Shown piece after piece: positions 6,363-14,185 of a stretch of DNA of 26,370 bases. The stretch is from Lamprobacter sp046541315 (GTDB lineage Bacteria > Pseudomonadota > Gammaproteobacteria > Chromatiales > Chromatiaceae). The stretch is from contig NZ_JBKHDN010000010.1 of assembly GCF_046541315.1 (NCBI RefSeq), positions 1 to 26,370 of the forward strand, written 5' to 3'. Under the pieces are notes generated by a model. The model did not search any database. It was not told the DNA's origin and saw only the letters and a program-made list of their open reading frames with translations. The first letter of the stretch is position 1; the number at the start of each line of letters is the position of its first letter. The position numbers and the translations under genes were made by a program.

Positions 6363-7619
6363 TCAGTCGGTGGTTCTGGACTCGGGCGGCGCCACAGGGG
6401 CCTTCTGCCAGGGCGAGACGATGCCGAGCAGGTGCGCCATGTCCTTGAGGAAGATGCGCAGATGGGCGGCGGGCTTGGCCTTGACCAGGCGCTTGTGCAT
6501 GTAGGCCTCCCAGGTCAGGTGCTGGATGTCCGGGTCGTCGCAGAGGCTGACGAAGCGCTCGCGGCGCTTGTCGCTCTTGTACCAGAAGCGCTGCATGATG
6601 CCGAGAATCCAGAACACGCGCCCATGCGCCTTCATGAAGCGCTTGCGCGCGCTGGCGAGCGCCTTGGCGTCGCCGGTGACCAGCAGTTCCTCGACCGCAT
6701 CAGCAGCGAGACGACCGCCGACCAGCGCATAGTAGATGCCCTCGCCGGAGGCCGGGGCGACCACCCCGGCGGCATCGCCGGCGAGGACGACGTCGCGACC
6801 GTTGTCCCAGGTCTTGAGCGGATGCAGCGGGATCGGCGCGCCCTCGCGGCGCAGGGTTTCGCACTGATCGAGCCCGGTCTCCTTGCGCAGTTGGTCGACC
6901 GCGTCGTGCAACGAGAAGCCCTTGCGTTCGGTGCCGACGCCGATGCTGGTGGTCTCGCCATGGGGGAAGATCCAGGCGTAGAAATCGGGCGAGAGCTTGC
7001 CCTGGTAGTAGACATCGCAGCGGGCCGGGTCGAAGTCGTGCAGGCCCTGGCCTGCGGTCGGCGCCGGCGAGCGCACGATCTCGTGATAGGCGGCGACATG
7101 CGGCAACTCCTTGGCGCCGGGCACGCATTGCTTGGCGACCGAGGACATGGCGCCGTCGGCGCCGATCACCGCGCGCGCGCGCAGGGTCTCGGTGGCATTG
7201 CGATCGCTGGCCTCGGCGGGTCGGAACTCGACCAGCGCGGTGCCGTCCTCGTCGCGCAGCACGCGGGTGAAGGTGCCGTTACGGCGCTCGGCGCCAGCGC
7301 CGGCGGCGCGTTCGCGCAGCCATTCGTCGAACGGCTCGCGATCGACCATGCCGACATAGCCGCCGTTGATCGGCATGTCGACATGGCGGTCGCTCGGCGC
7401 CACCATGCGCGCCGAGTTGATCTTCGCCACCAGTTGCTCGTCGGGGATCTCGAATTCCTCGATCGCCTTCGGCGGGATCGCGCCGCCGCAGGGCTTGATG
7501 CGGCCGGGGCGATCGAGCAGCAGCACCTTGCGGTTGCGCCTGGCCAGATCGGTGGCTGCGGTGGCACCGGCCGGGCCGCCGCCGACGATCACGGCATCAT
7601 AGGTCTGCAAGTTCGCCAT
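6363..7619 (-). CDS. bchP: BchP, geranylgeranyl reductase
   Basis: A 418-residue FAD-dependent enzyme that reduces three double bonds of the geranylgeranyl chain of bacteriochlorophyll (or of the free diphosphate) to phytyl. The N-terminus YDAVIVGGGPAGATAATDLARR is the dinucleotide-binding fold and ends in the acidic VLLLD. IKPCGGAIPP follows, with the conserved cysteine. A second FAD motif, VVLAGDAAGVVAPASGEGIYYAL, lies near residue 280. The C-terminal third is helical and basic. I start at ATG 7619, preceded by AAAGGTGAG; a GTG nine bases upstream is part of that Shine-Dalgarno and is rejected. It lies 89 bp downstream of bchG on the same strand, the usual bchG-bchP order. Confidence 0.96.
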   Translation of the reverse strand: MANLQTYDAVIVGGGPAGATAATDLARRNRKVLLLDRPGRIKPCGGAIPPKAIEEFEIPDEQLVAKINSARMVAPSDRHVDMPINGGYVGMVDREPFDEWLRERAAGAGAERRNGTFTRVLRDEDGTALVEFRPAEASDRNATETLRARAVIGADGAMSSVAKQCVPGAKELPHVAAYHEIVRSPAPTAGQGLHDFDPARCDVYYQGKLSPDFYAWIFPHGETTSIGVGTERKGFSLHDAVDQLRKETGLDQCETLRREGAPIPLHPLKTWDNGRDVVLAGDAAGVVAPASGEGIYYALVGGRLAADAVEELLVTGDAKALASARKRFMKAHGRVFWILGIMQRFWYKSDKRRERFVSLCDDPDIQHLTWEAYMHKRLVKAKPAAHLRIFLKDMAHLLGIVSPWQKAPVAPPESRTTD

Positions 7620-7708
7620 CAGTCTCACCTTTGGGGTCTAGCGGTTTCGCTGTTGTTGGAATGGGGGGCTGCGGCGTGCCCGCAGTTGGCCGCTGGAGAT
7701 ACCGGCGC

Positions 7709-8623
7709 CTAGGAACCGGCGGCGATCGCCGCGCGCGCGGCAAAGGCGCTCACCATCATGCCGCTGACATAGACCGTGACGCCGATGGCGCTCAACCAGG
7801 TCGCGTATTCGATGGGGTCTTCGAGGAAGCGCGCCATCAGCGTGATCTGCACCATCACCAGGCCGGCAATCGTGGCGGCATGCACGGGCTGCATCCAGGC
7901 GAACAGCAGGCCGACGACGACGAGCTGCGGCACGATCATGACGATACAGGCCACCCAGGCCGCGCCGCGCACGCCGAGCTGCACCGGCAGCGAGCGCACG
8001 CCCATCTGCGTATCGCCCTCGATCGCCTTGAAGTCGTTCAGGGTCATGATGCCGTGGGCGCCGAGTCCATAGAGCACGGCGAGCGCGAGGATGCGCCCGT
8101 CCGGCAGGGCACCGCCGAGCATCACCGCCGCGCCGGTGATCCAGGCCAGGCTTTCATAGGAGAAGCCGACGGCGGCGTTGCCGAACCAGCCGTTCTGCTT
8201 GAGCCGCAACGGCGGCGCGCTATAGGCCCAGGCCAGGAGCAGGCCGACGACGGTGGCGGCGAACACCCAGGGGCCGAGCACCAGCGCCAGCAGCAGCGAC
8301 ATCAGCGACCAGGCGATCGAGAGCCGGTAGCCCCAGTCGCCCGGGATGCGCCCCGACGGGATGGGTCGGTTGGGCTCGTTGATCGCATCGACATCGCGGT
8401 CGTACCAATCGTTGACGACTTGGCTGGTGGCGCACAGCAGCGGGCCGGCGAGGATGACGCCGGCAAGCAATAACAGCCAATTGTCGATGATCGAGGCGCC
8501 CGAGGAGACCACGCCGCAGGCAAAGGCCCACATCGGCGGGAACCAGGTGATCGGGTGCAGAACCTCGAGGATGGCCGAGGGCTCGGGACGGTTCGCCGTA
8601 GCGGAGGAGGCCGGCTCTATCAT
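7709..8623 (-). CDS. bchG: BchG, bacteriochlorophyll a synthase
   Basis: A 304-residue UbiA-family membrane prenyltransferase that joins geranylgeranyl or phytyl diphosphate to bacteriochlorophyllide a. The first aspartate-rich motif, NDWYDRDVDAINEPNRPIPSG, is at about residues 71-91. The second, NDFKAIEGD, follows in the second half next to TQMGVRSLPVQLG. Eight or nine hydrophobic helices are visible, as in the family. I start at ATG 8623 (MIEPASS), which gives a normal length; the frame is open upstream to a GTG at 8770, but that stretch is basic and unlike the family. The ribosome binding site is weak. It lies 180 bp after ppsR. Confidence 0.95.
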   Translation of the reverse strand: MIEPASSATANRPEPSAILEVLHPITWFPPMWAFACGVVSSGASIIDNWLLLLAGVILAGPLLCATSQVVNDWYDRDVDAINEPNRPIPSGRIPGDWGYRLSIAWSLMSLLLALVLGPWVFAATVVGLLLAWAYSAPPLRLKQNGWFGNAAVGFSYESLAWITGAAVMLGGALPDGRILALAVLYGLGAHGIMTLNDFKAIEGDTQMGVRSLPVQLGVRGAAWVACIVMIVPQLVVVGLLFAWMQPVHAATIAGLVMVQITLMARFLEDPIEYATWLSAIGVTVYVSGMMVSAFAARAAIAAGS

Positions 8624-8803
8624 GGATCGGGGCTTCGCATCTAGGTCGGTTGAATCGGAAAACCGCGCAAGTTTAGCCCGAAGCGTCACTCGCTGGCGCC
8701 GTGCCTTCGCTGAACGCTGATCAAGGTCAAGCGCGCGGCCTCGCCAGCGCTTGCACGGCGCCTCCGTCACTGTCGGCCATCCCCGGCAAGCAGAGGCCGG
8801 TCG

Positions 8804-10264
8804 CTATTTGGTGGGGCTCGTCTTGGCAGGGCTCGCCGGGGTCTCGCCGCCGCCCTCGCCGGTCGCCTCGCTGAGACCGAAACGGCGCAGCTTGACATAC
8901 AGGCTTTGTCGGCTGAGCCCGAGCAGCTCGGCGGCAGAGGCGCGATTGTCGCCGGTGAGTTCGAGGGCGGCCTCGATGCAGAGGCGCTCGATCATGTCCG
9001 AGGATTCCCGCACCACCTCTTTCAACGGCACGCGCCCGACCAGTTCGGTCAGATGTTCGACCGAGCGCGGCAGGGCCTGCTCGTTGCCGCTGTCGGCCGA
9101 GACGCGGCGGTCGACGTTGCGGATGATGAAGCCGAAGCTGGGCTGCTCGCCGTTCTGGATCGCGACCGCCGAGATCTCGACCTCGCTGCTGGCGCCGTAG
9201 TCGCTGCGCACTGTGGTCGCGAACAGGCGCACGGCACCATGCTGGCGCAGATTGGCAAGCAGCACATTGAGGTCGACGCCGGGGCGTCCGAGCCAGCGAT
9301 CGAGCGATTCGCCCCGCACCTGATCCTCGCTGTTGATCTGGGTCAGGTCGAGGAAGGCGGCATTGGCGCTCAGGATGCGTCCATCCTGCGAGGTCACGAC
9401 GATGCCATCGGGCGCGCGCTCCATCATCTTCGCCAGCCGCGAGCGCGGTTCGCTCGGCGCCGCCGAGCCTTCATTGGCGCGGGCGATCGGCGCCAGCCGG
9501 AGCAGGATCAGCGCGGTGTTCTCCTGCCGGATCAAGGCCGCCGACACGCTGAGTTCGGTGCCATTGCGCAGGCGCGCGCGCACCTCGTTCGCCCGTCCGG
9601 CCGCGCGCACCCCGGCGATCAGGGACTCGATCGCGCGCGTGCCGGCCTCGTCGAAACCCTCCGGGAAATGGCGTCCGACCAGGCGGCGCGGATCGGCGAC
9701 GAGCAGCTGGCTGGCGGCCGGATTGGCCTCGACCACCTTGCCGGTGGCCGGGTCCATCACCAGCACCGCGTCGGACGACGAGCGGAACAGCAGGCGATAG
9801 CGGGTCTCGAGCTGGCGCAGCCGCCAATAATCGCGCTCGAGCGATTGTTGGGCATCGACCAGGCGTTGCTGCAGCGCCGCGAAGCCTTGCAGGTCGCGGC
9901 CGACGGCGATGAGGTGATCGCGACTGCCCAGCCGCATGGCGCAGTAGCGCACCGGCACCTCGCCGCCGCCGCGCGAGACATGGGCGAGCTGCTGCCAGAT
10001 CGGCACGCCGCTGTCGTTCAGGGCATTGGCGATCAGCGTCTCGACCTTGGCCCGGCTCTCGCTGGTGACGGTGTCGCTCCAAGCACGCCCGACCCAGTCA
10101 TCGGCGATCTGCGCGCTGAGTTCGTCGTTGCCAAGCGCGAGGTCGCGGATGATCCCCTGTTGGTCGAGGATCAGGGCGATGTCCGAGGTCGAGGCGATCA
10201 GTCTCACGACGCGTTCCGTGTCGAGGTTTCCGAGCGTGGCTTGCGGTGCGTCAAAGGCCTTCAC
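8804..10264 (-). CDS. ppsR: PpsR/CrtJ, photosynthesis gene repressor
   Basis: A 486-residue transcription factor. It has an N-terminal PAS domain (about residues 15-125), a glutamine-rich helical linker (about 128-157, GFAALQQRLVDAQQSLERD), two further PAS domains (about 158-265 and 280-388), and a Fis-type helix-turn-helix at the C-terminus (about 425-465, NRASAAELLGLSRQSLYVKLRRFG). PpsR/CrtJ represses bch, crt and puc genes under oxygen at TGT-N12-ACA sites. Only two cysteines are present, C108 and C429. C429 matches the helix-turn-helix cysteine used for redox sensing in Rhodobacter; the partner cysteine of the PAS domain (about residue 250) is absent. The start is GTG 10264, with AGGAG upstream. 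A Thr/Pro/Ser-rich tail follows the helix-turn-helix. It is divergent from bchF. Confidence 0.95.
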   Translation of the reverse strand: MKAFDAPQATLGNLDTERVVRLIASTSDIALILDQQGIIRDLALGNDELSAQIADDWVGRAWSDTVTSESRAKVETLIANALNDSGVPIWQQLAHVSRGGGEVPVRYCAMRLGSRDHLIAVGRDLQGFAALQQRLVDAQQSLERDYWRLRQLETRYRLLFRSSSDAVLVMDPATGKVVEANPAASQLLVADPRRLVGRHFPEGFDEAGTRAIESLIAGVRAAGRANEVRARLRNGTELSVSAALIRQENTALILLRLAPIARANEGSAAPSEPRSRLAKMMERAPDGIVVTSQDGRILSANAAFLDLTQINSEDQVRGESLDRWLGRPGVDLNVLLANLRQHGAVRLFATTVRSDYGASSEVEISAVAIQNGEQPSFGFIIRNVDRRVSADSGNEQALPRSVEHLTELVGRVPLKEVVRESSDMIERLCIEAALELTGDNRASAAELLGLSRQSLYVKLRRFGLSEATGEGGGETPASPAKTSPTK

Positions 10265-10651
10265 GATCGCCTGCTCCTGATCGCCTGCTCCCGGCCGAGG
10301 CGCGCGCAGCCTCCAGGCTCCGTCGGGCGCGGCAGGTCTGAACGGTCATCCTCGTTGCGGACTGTCGGATGGCTCCCGCACCGGCTCGCTTCACGTCATC
10401 ACCTCGGCTCCCCTTTACCGTGGCGGGTTGGTGGCCTCCCGCCGAGCCCGCGGGGCAAAGACCAAAGCCCATTGGTTCTACATGGGAATTGATCCACGCC
10501 TTGCGTGGCGCCGCGGGCAACGTTCGACGCTTCGCGCCTGGTGGTGTGTTGCCAAACCTCGCAGCTCGGCCGGGGTGGGATCGAGCGAACACACAGACAG
10601 CACGGCGCATACGCCGGTGACCCCTTATTAGGTAGTCGGGCGACGTCGATC
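10265..10651. other. Divergent intergenic region between ppsR and bchF, ppsR-proximal part
   Basis: Nearly 390 bp without a gene I can support. The stretch is GC-rich and has small inverted repeats: GGCGGG against CCCGCC near 10422-10443 and CCACGC-CTT-GCGTGG near 10495-10509. No exact TGT-N12-ACA operator was found here. The ppsR promoter must lie in this region, but I cannot place it. Short frames on both strands have no family resemblance. Confidence 0.5.
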
Positions 10652-10685
10652 TGTCAAGTATTCTTTACGTTAAGCTGAGTTGACA
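10652..10685. promoter_or_regulatory. Imperfect PpsR-like sites over the bchF promoter
   Basis: TGT-N12-ACG (10652-10669) and CGT-N12-ACA (10668-10685) are each one base from the PpsR consensus and overlap. Together they place TGTCAA (10652-10657) and TTGACA (10680-10685) as outward half-sites of an inverted repeat. The right half-site is the -35 hexamer. PpsR control of bchF operons is known in Rhodobacter; direct binding here is inference. Confidence 0.4.
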
Positions 10686-10708
10686 TATCTGGGGATGCGG
10701 ACTAGATT
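10680..10708 (+). promoter_or_regulatory. Predicted promoter of the bchF-puhE superoperon
   Basis: TTGACA (10680-10685), 17 bp, TAGATT (10703-10708): a perfect -35 with ideal spacing and a 4/6 -10. Transcription would begin near 10715, giving a leader of about 36 nt before bchF, which has GAGGAGG at 10741-10747. Confidence 0.65.
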
Positions 10709-10750
10709 CCTTAGTACGACGGCTATCCCACAGAGTGTTCGAGGAGGCTA

Positions 10751-11272
10751 ATGCGTCAGCCCGAGAAAAGGCATGACCGGCATCAACCGCTGTATACGCC
10801 GGAGGAGCGCAAGCGGCGCGACCAGACCCCTTGGACCCTCGTCCAGGGCATCCTGGCGCCGCTGCAGTTCCTGGTGTTCCTGGTGAGCTTGGTGTTGGTG
10901 ATCCGCTATCTCGCGACCGGCGCCGGTGAAACGGCGGCCACGGTCTCGGTCGTGATCAAGACATTGATCCTTTACTTGATCATGATCACGGGATCGATCT
11001 GGGAAAAGGTCGTCTTCGGCAAGTATCTGTTCGCTCGCCCGTTCTTTTGGGAAGACGTGTTCAGCATGCTGGTGCTGGCGTTGCACACGGCCTATCTGGT
11101 CGCGGTCTTCGGTGGCTTCATGGAGGTGCGCGGGCAACTGCTGCTGGCCCTGGCCGCCTACGCCGCCTATGTGATCAATGCCACCCAGTTCATCCTGAAA
11201 CTGCGCGCGGCGCGTCTCTCCGCACAGCGGCTCGATGCCGAAGACGCCGCCACGCTGGGGGTCGCCGAATGA
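10751..11272 (+). CDS. bchF: BchF, 3-vinyl bacteriochlorophyllide hydratase
   Basis: A 173-residue membrane protein that adds water to the 3-vinyl group, leading to the 3-acetyl group of bacteriochlorophyll a. The N-terminus YTPEERKRRDQTPWTLVQGILAPLQF is characteristic. It is followed by several membrane helices, with GSIWEKVVFGKYLFARPFFWEDVFSM between them and HTAYLVAVF beyond. The length is usual. A strong GAGGAGG Shine-Dalgarno lies 3 bases before ATG. It is the first gene of the superoperon, and its TGA overlaps the bchN ATG (ATGA), which implies translational coupling. Confidence 0.96.
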   Translation: MRQPEKRHDRHQPLYTPEERKRRDQTPWTLVQGILAPLQFLVFLVSLVLVIRYLATGAGETAATVSVVIKTLILYLIMITGSIWEKVVFGKYLFARPFFWEDVFSMLVLALHTAYLVAVFGGFMEVRGQLLLALAAYAAYVINATQFILKLRAARLSAQRLDAEDAATLGVAE

Positions 11273-12573
11273 ACGGCGCGCGCACCATGCCGCCGGTCGC
11301 CGAGTCGGCAGTCTGTGGCGCGCATCCCCCGATCGAGCACGAGCAGGGGCAGCGCCAGGTCTTCTGCGGCCTCGCCGGCATCGTCTGGTTGCATCGCAAG
11401 ATCCAGGATGCCTTCTTCCTCGTCGTCGGCTCGCGCACCTGCGCCCATCTGCTGCAATCGGCCGCCGGCGTGATGATCTTCGCCGAGCCGCGTTTCGCCA
11501 CCGCGATCCTGGGCGACCGCGATCTGGCCGGCCTCGCCGACTGCAACGAGGAACTCGATCGCGTCGTCACCGAACTCTTGGCGCGGCGCCCCGATATCGG
11601 CACCCTGTTCCTGGTCGCCTCCTGTCCGTCGGAGGTCATCAAGCTCGATCTCGACAACGCCGCCGCGCGCCTCGCCCGCGAGCAGCAGGGGCGGGTACGG
11701 GTGTTGGCCTACAGCGGCAGCGGTCTGGATACCACCTTCACCCAGGGCGAGGATACCTGCCTGAGCGCGTTGGTCCCGGAACTGCCGCGGGCCGCGGCTG
11801 GGGCCACGGGCGCAACCGACGCGCTGCTGGTGCTCGGCACCCTGCCCGATGTGGTCGAGGATCAGTTTCGCCGTTTGTTCGAGGCGCTCGGCATCCCGGC
11901 GTTGCACTTCCTGCCGCCCCGGCGTGGCAGCGAGCTGCCGCCGGTCGGCCCCGGCACGCGGCTGCTCGCCGCGCAGCCCTTCGTCGGCGGCACGGCGGCG
12001 GCCTTGGTCGAGCGCGGCGCGACCCTGATCGAGGCGCCTTATCCGTTCGGTATCGAGGGCACGCGCGCCTGGTTCGCCGCCGCCGCCGCCGCCTTCGACA
12101 TCCCCGCCGCGCGCGTCGAGGAGGTCACGGCGCCGGCCGTCGCGCGCGCCGAGCGCGGGCTCGAGCGCTATCGCGCAGAGCTCGCCGGCAAACGCATCAG
12201 TTTCCTGCCCGACTCCCAGCTCGAGATCCCGCTCGCGCGCTTCCTGCAGCGCGAATGCGGCATGGAGTTGATCGAGGTCGGGGTTCCTTATCTCGATCGG
12301 CGTATGATGAGCGCCGAGCTGAACTGGCTGCCGGCGGGTGTCCGCCTGACCGAGGGCCAGGATCTGGAACGCCAGCTCGATCGCCTGCGCGCGGATCGGC
12401 CCGATCTCACCGTCTGCGGTCTCGGTCTGGCGAATCCGCTCGAGGCCGAGGGGCTGACGACGAAATGGTCGATCGAGCTGGTGTTTTCGCCGGTGCACGG
12501 CTTCGATCAGGCCGCTGATCTCGCCGAACTCTTCGTGCGCCCTCTCAACCGCCGCGCGCGGCTCGCGTTTTGA
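11269..12573 (+). CDS. bchN: BchN, dark protochlorophyllide reductase N subunit
   Basis: A 434-residue subunit of the catalytic (BchNB)2 component of light-independent protochlorophyllide reductase, a nitrogenase-like enzyme. The three cysteines that hold the NB [4Fe-4S] cluster are visible: Cys33 in VFCGLAGIVWLHRKI, Cys58 in SRTCAHLLQ and Cys119 in VASCPSEVIKLDLD. Substrate-pocket segments such as LAYSGSGLDTTFTQGED follow. The N-terminus is slightly extended. The start overlaps the bchF stop. The enzyme does not need light and is oxygen-sensitive, in line with anaerobic growth. Confidence 0.96.
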   Translation: MNGARTMPPVAESAVCGAHPPIEHEQGQRQVFCGLAGIVWLHRKIQDAFFLVVGSRTCAHLLQSAAGVMIFAEPRFATAILGDRDLAGLADCNEELDRVVTELLARRPDIGTLFLVASCPSEVIKLDLDNAAARLAREQQGRVRVLAYSGSGLDTTFTQGEDTCLSALVPELPRAAAGATGATDALLVLGTLPDVVEDQFRRLFEALGIPALHFLPPRRGSELPPVGPGTRLLAAQPFVGGTAAALVERGATLIEAPYPFGIEGTRAWFAAAAAAFDIPAARVEEVTAPAVARAERGLERYRAELAGKRISFLPDSQLEIPLARFLQRECGMELIEVGVPYLDRRMMSAELNWLPAGVRLTEGQDLERQLDRLRADRPDLTVCGLGLANPLEAEGLTTKWSIELVFSPVHGFDQAADLAELFVRPLNRRARLAF

Positions 12574-12595
12574 TCCGTCGGTCCGATTCGATCGC

Positions 12596-14185
12596 ATGCA
12601 ACTGACTGTCTGGACATACGAAGGCCCGCCCCACATGGGCGCCATCCGCATCGCCGCCTCGATGCAGGGCGTGCATTGCGTGCTGCACGCGCCGCAGGGC
12701 GACAGTTACGCGGACCTGCTGTTCACCATGATCGCGCGCGGGGCCAAGCGCCCGCCGGTCACCTACACCAGCTTCCAGGCGCGCGACATGGGCGCGGATA
12801 CCGCCGAGCTGGTGCGCAAGACCCTGCGCGAGACGGTCGAGCGCTTCCAGCCGCGCGCGCTGCTGGTCGGCGAGGCCTGCACCGGCGAGCTGTTGCAGGA
12901 TCAACCCGCCGCTTTGGCGCAAGGCATGGGCTTCGACTGTCCGGTGGTGCCGCTCGAATTGCCCGCCTTCACGCGCAAGGAGCAGTGGGGCGCGAGCGAG
13001 ACCTTTCTCCAGCTGGTGCGCGGTCTGCTGCGCGGCCAGCCGCCGCGCGAGCGCGATCCCGCCGTCGCGGGTCGGCGCCCGCGCGCGAATCTGCTCGGTG
13101 CCACCGCGCTCGGCTTCCGCTGCCGCGATGACATCGCCGAGGTCACCAAACTGCTCGACAGCGCCGGCGTGGACGTGAATCTCAGCGCCCCGGCCGGTGC
13201 CTCGCCCGAGGATCTGCTGCGCATCCCGGACGCCGACTTCAACATCTGCCTCTACCCCGAGATTGCGCAGAGCACCTGCGCCTGGCTCGAACGGATGTTC
13301 AAGCAACCCTGGGTGAAGACCGTCCCGATCGGCGTCGGCGCGACCCGCGATTTCCTCGCTGAGGTCGGCGCGGTCGCCGGCATCGACACCAGCGCCGCGA
13401 TCGCCGCCGGCCGCACTCGGCTGCCCTGGTTCTCGCGCTCGGTCGATTCGACCTATCTGACCGGCAAGCGCGTGTTCATCTTCGGCGATGCCAGCCATGT
13501 CATCGCCGCCGCGCGCATCGCCACCGAAGAGCTGGGCTTCGAGGTCGTCGGCCTCGGCAGCTACAGCCGCGAATTCGCGCGCGAGCTGCGCGCCGCCGCC
13601 GAGCGCTACGGGGTCGAGGCGCTGATCAGCGACGACTATCTCGAGGTCGAGTCGGCGGTGCTGGAGCTGGCCCCGGAGCTGGTGCTCGGCACCCAGATGG
13701 AGCGCCATATCGCCAAGCGCGCCGGCATTCCCTGCGCGGTGATCTCGGCGCCGGTGCATGTGCAGGATTTCCCGGCGCGCTATGCCCCGCAGATGGGCTT
13801 CGAGGGCGCCAATGTGATCTTCGATACCTGGGTGCATCCGCTGATGATGGGCCTGGAGGAGCATCTGATCACGATGTTCCGGGAAGACGAGGAGTTTCAT
13901 GACGAGGCGGTCGCTTCCCACCTCGGCTCCGGCAAGCTGTCCGTGGCAAGCGCAGACGCATCGGCCCGGTCCGCGGCCGCGGTTGAGCCAACCACGAACG
14001 CGGACGGCATCGGGGCTGATGCCGCGCCTGTGTGGGAGCCCGAGGCCGAACGGGAGCTGAAGAAGATCCCCTTCTTCGTGCGCGGGAAGGCCCGTCGTAA
14101 CACAGAACGCTTCGCCGCCGAGCGCGACGTCGCCAGAATAACGGTCGAGACACTGTACGATGCCAAAGCCTACTTCGGTCGTTGA
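12596..14185 (+). CDS. bchB: BchB, dark protochlorophyllide reductase B subunit
   Basis: A 529-residue partner of BchN. The N-terminus MQLTVWTYEGPPHMGA is typical, and Asp36 in PQGDSYAD is the unusual aspartate ligand of the NB cluster. Asp284 in SRSVDSTYLTGKRV is the likely equivalent of the catalytic aspartate (D274 in Rhodobacter capsulatus). The C-terminal region WEPEAERELKKIPFFVRGKARRNTERFA matches the family's small C-terminal domain. A linker rich in Ala, Ser and Glu (about residues 445-480) precedes it. It starts 22 bp after bchN, and its last 26 bp overlap bchH. Confidence 0.96.
   Translation: MQLTVWTYEGPPHMGAIRIAASMQGVHCVLHAPQGDSYADLLFTMIARGAKRPPVTYTSFQARDMGADTAELVRKTLRETVERFQPRALLVGEACTGELLQDQPAALAQGMGFDCPVVPLELPAFTRKEQWGASETFLQLVRGLLRGQPPRERDPAVAGRRPRANLLGATALGFRCRDDIAEVTKLLDSAGVDVNLSAPAGASPEDLLRIPDADFNICLYPEIAQSTCAWLERMFKQPWVKTVPIGVGATRDFLAEVGAVAGIDTSAAIAAGRTRLPWFSRSVDSTYLTGKRVFIFGDASHVIAAARIATEELGFEVVGLGSYSREFARELRAAAERYGVEALISDDYLEVESAVLELAPELVLGTQMERHIAKRAGIPCAVISAPVHVQDFPARYAPQMGFEGANVIFDTWVHPLMMGLEEHLITMFREDEEFHDEAVASHLGSGKLSVASADASARSAAAVEPTTNADGIGADAAPVWEPEAERELKKIPFFVRGKARRNTERFAAERDVARITVETLYDAKAYFGR

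Noticed and set aside
8717..8730. FNR-like box TTGAC-CTTG-ATCAG (minus strand) upstream of bchG
   Set aside because: It has two mismatches, and the -10 position expected for class II spacing holds AGCGAG, so it is likely chance.
10251..10610. Minus-strand frame of 119 codons upstream of ppsR
   Set aside because: It overlaps the ppsR start, has no family resemblance and a poor ribosome binding site.
11167..12651. Long minus-strand frame opposite bchN (and similar ones opposite bchF, bchL, lhaA and hemN)
   Set aside because: Same antisense effect of high GC third positions; no motifs and no ribosome binding site.
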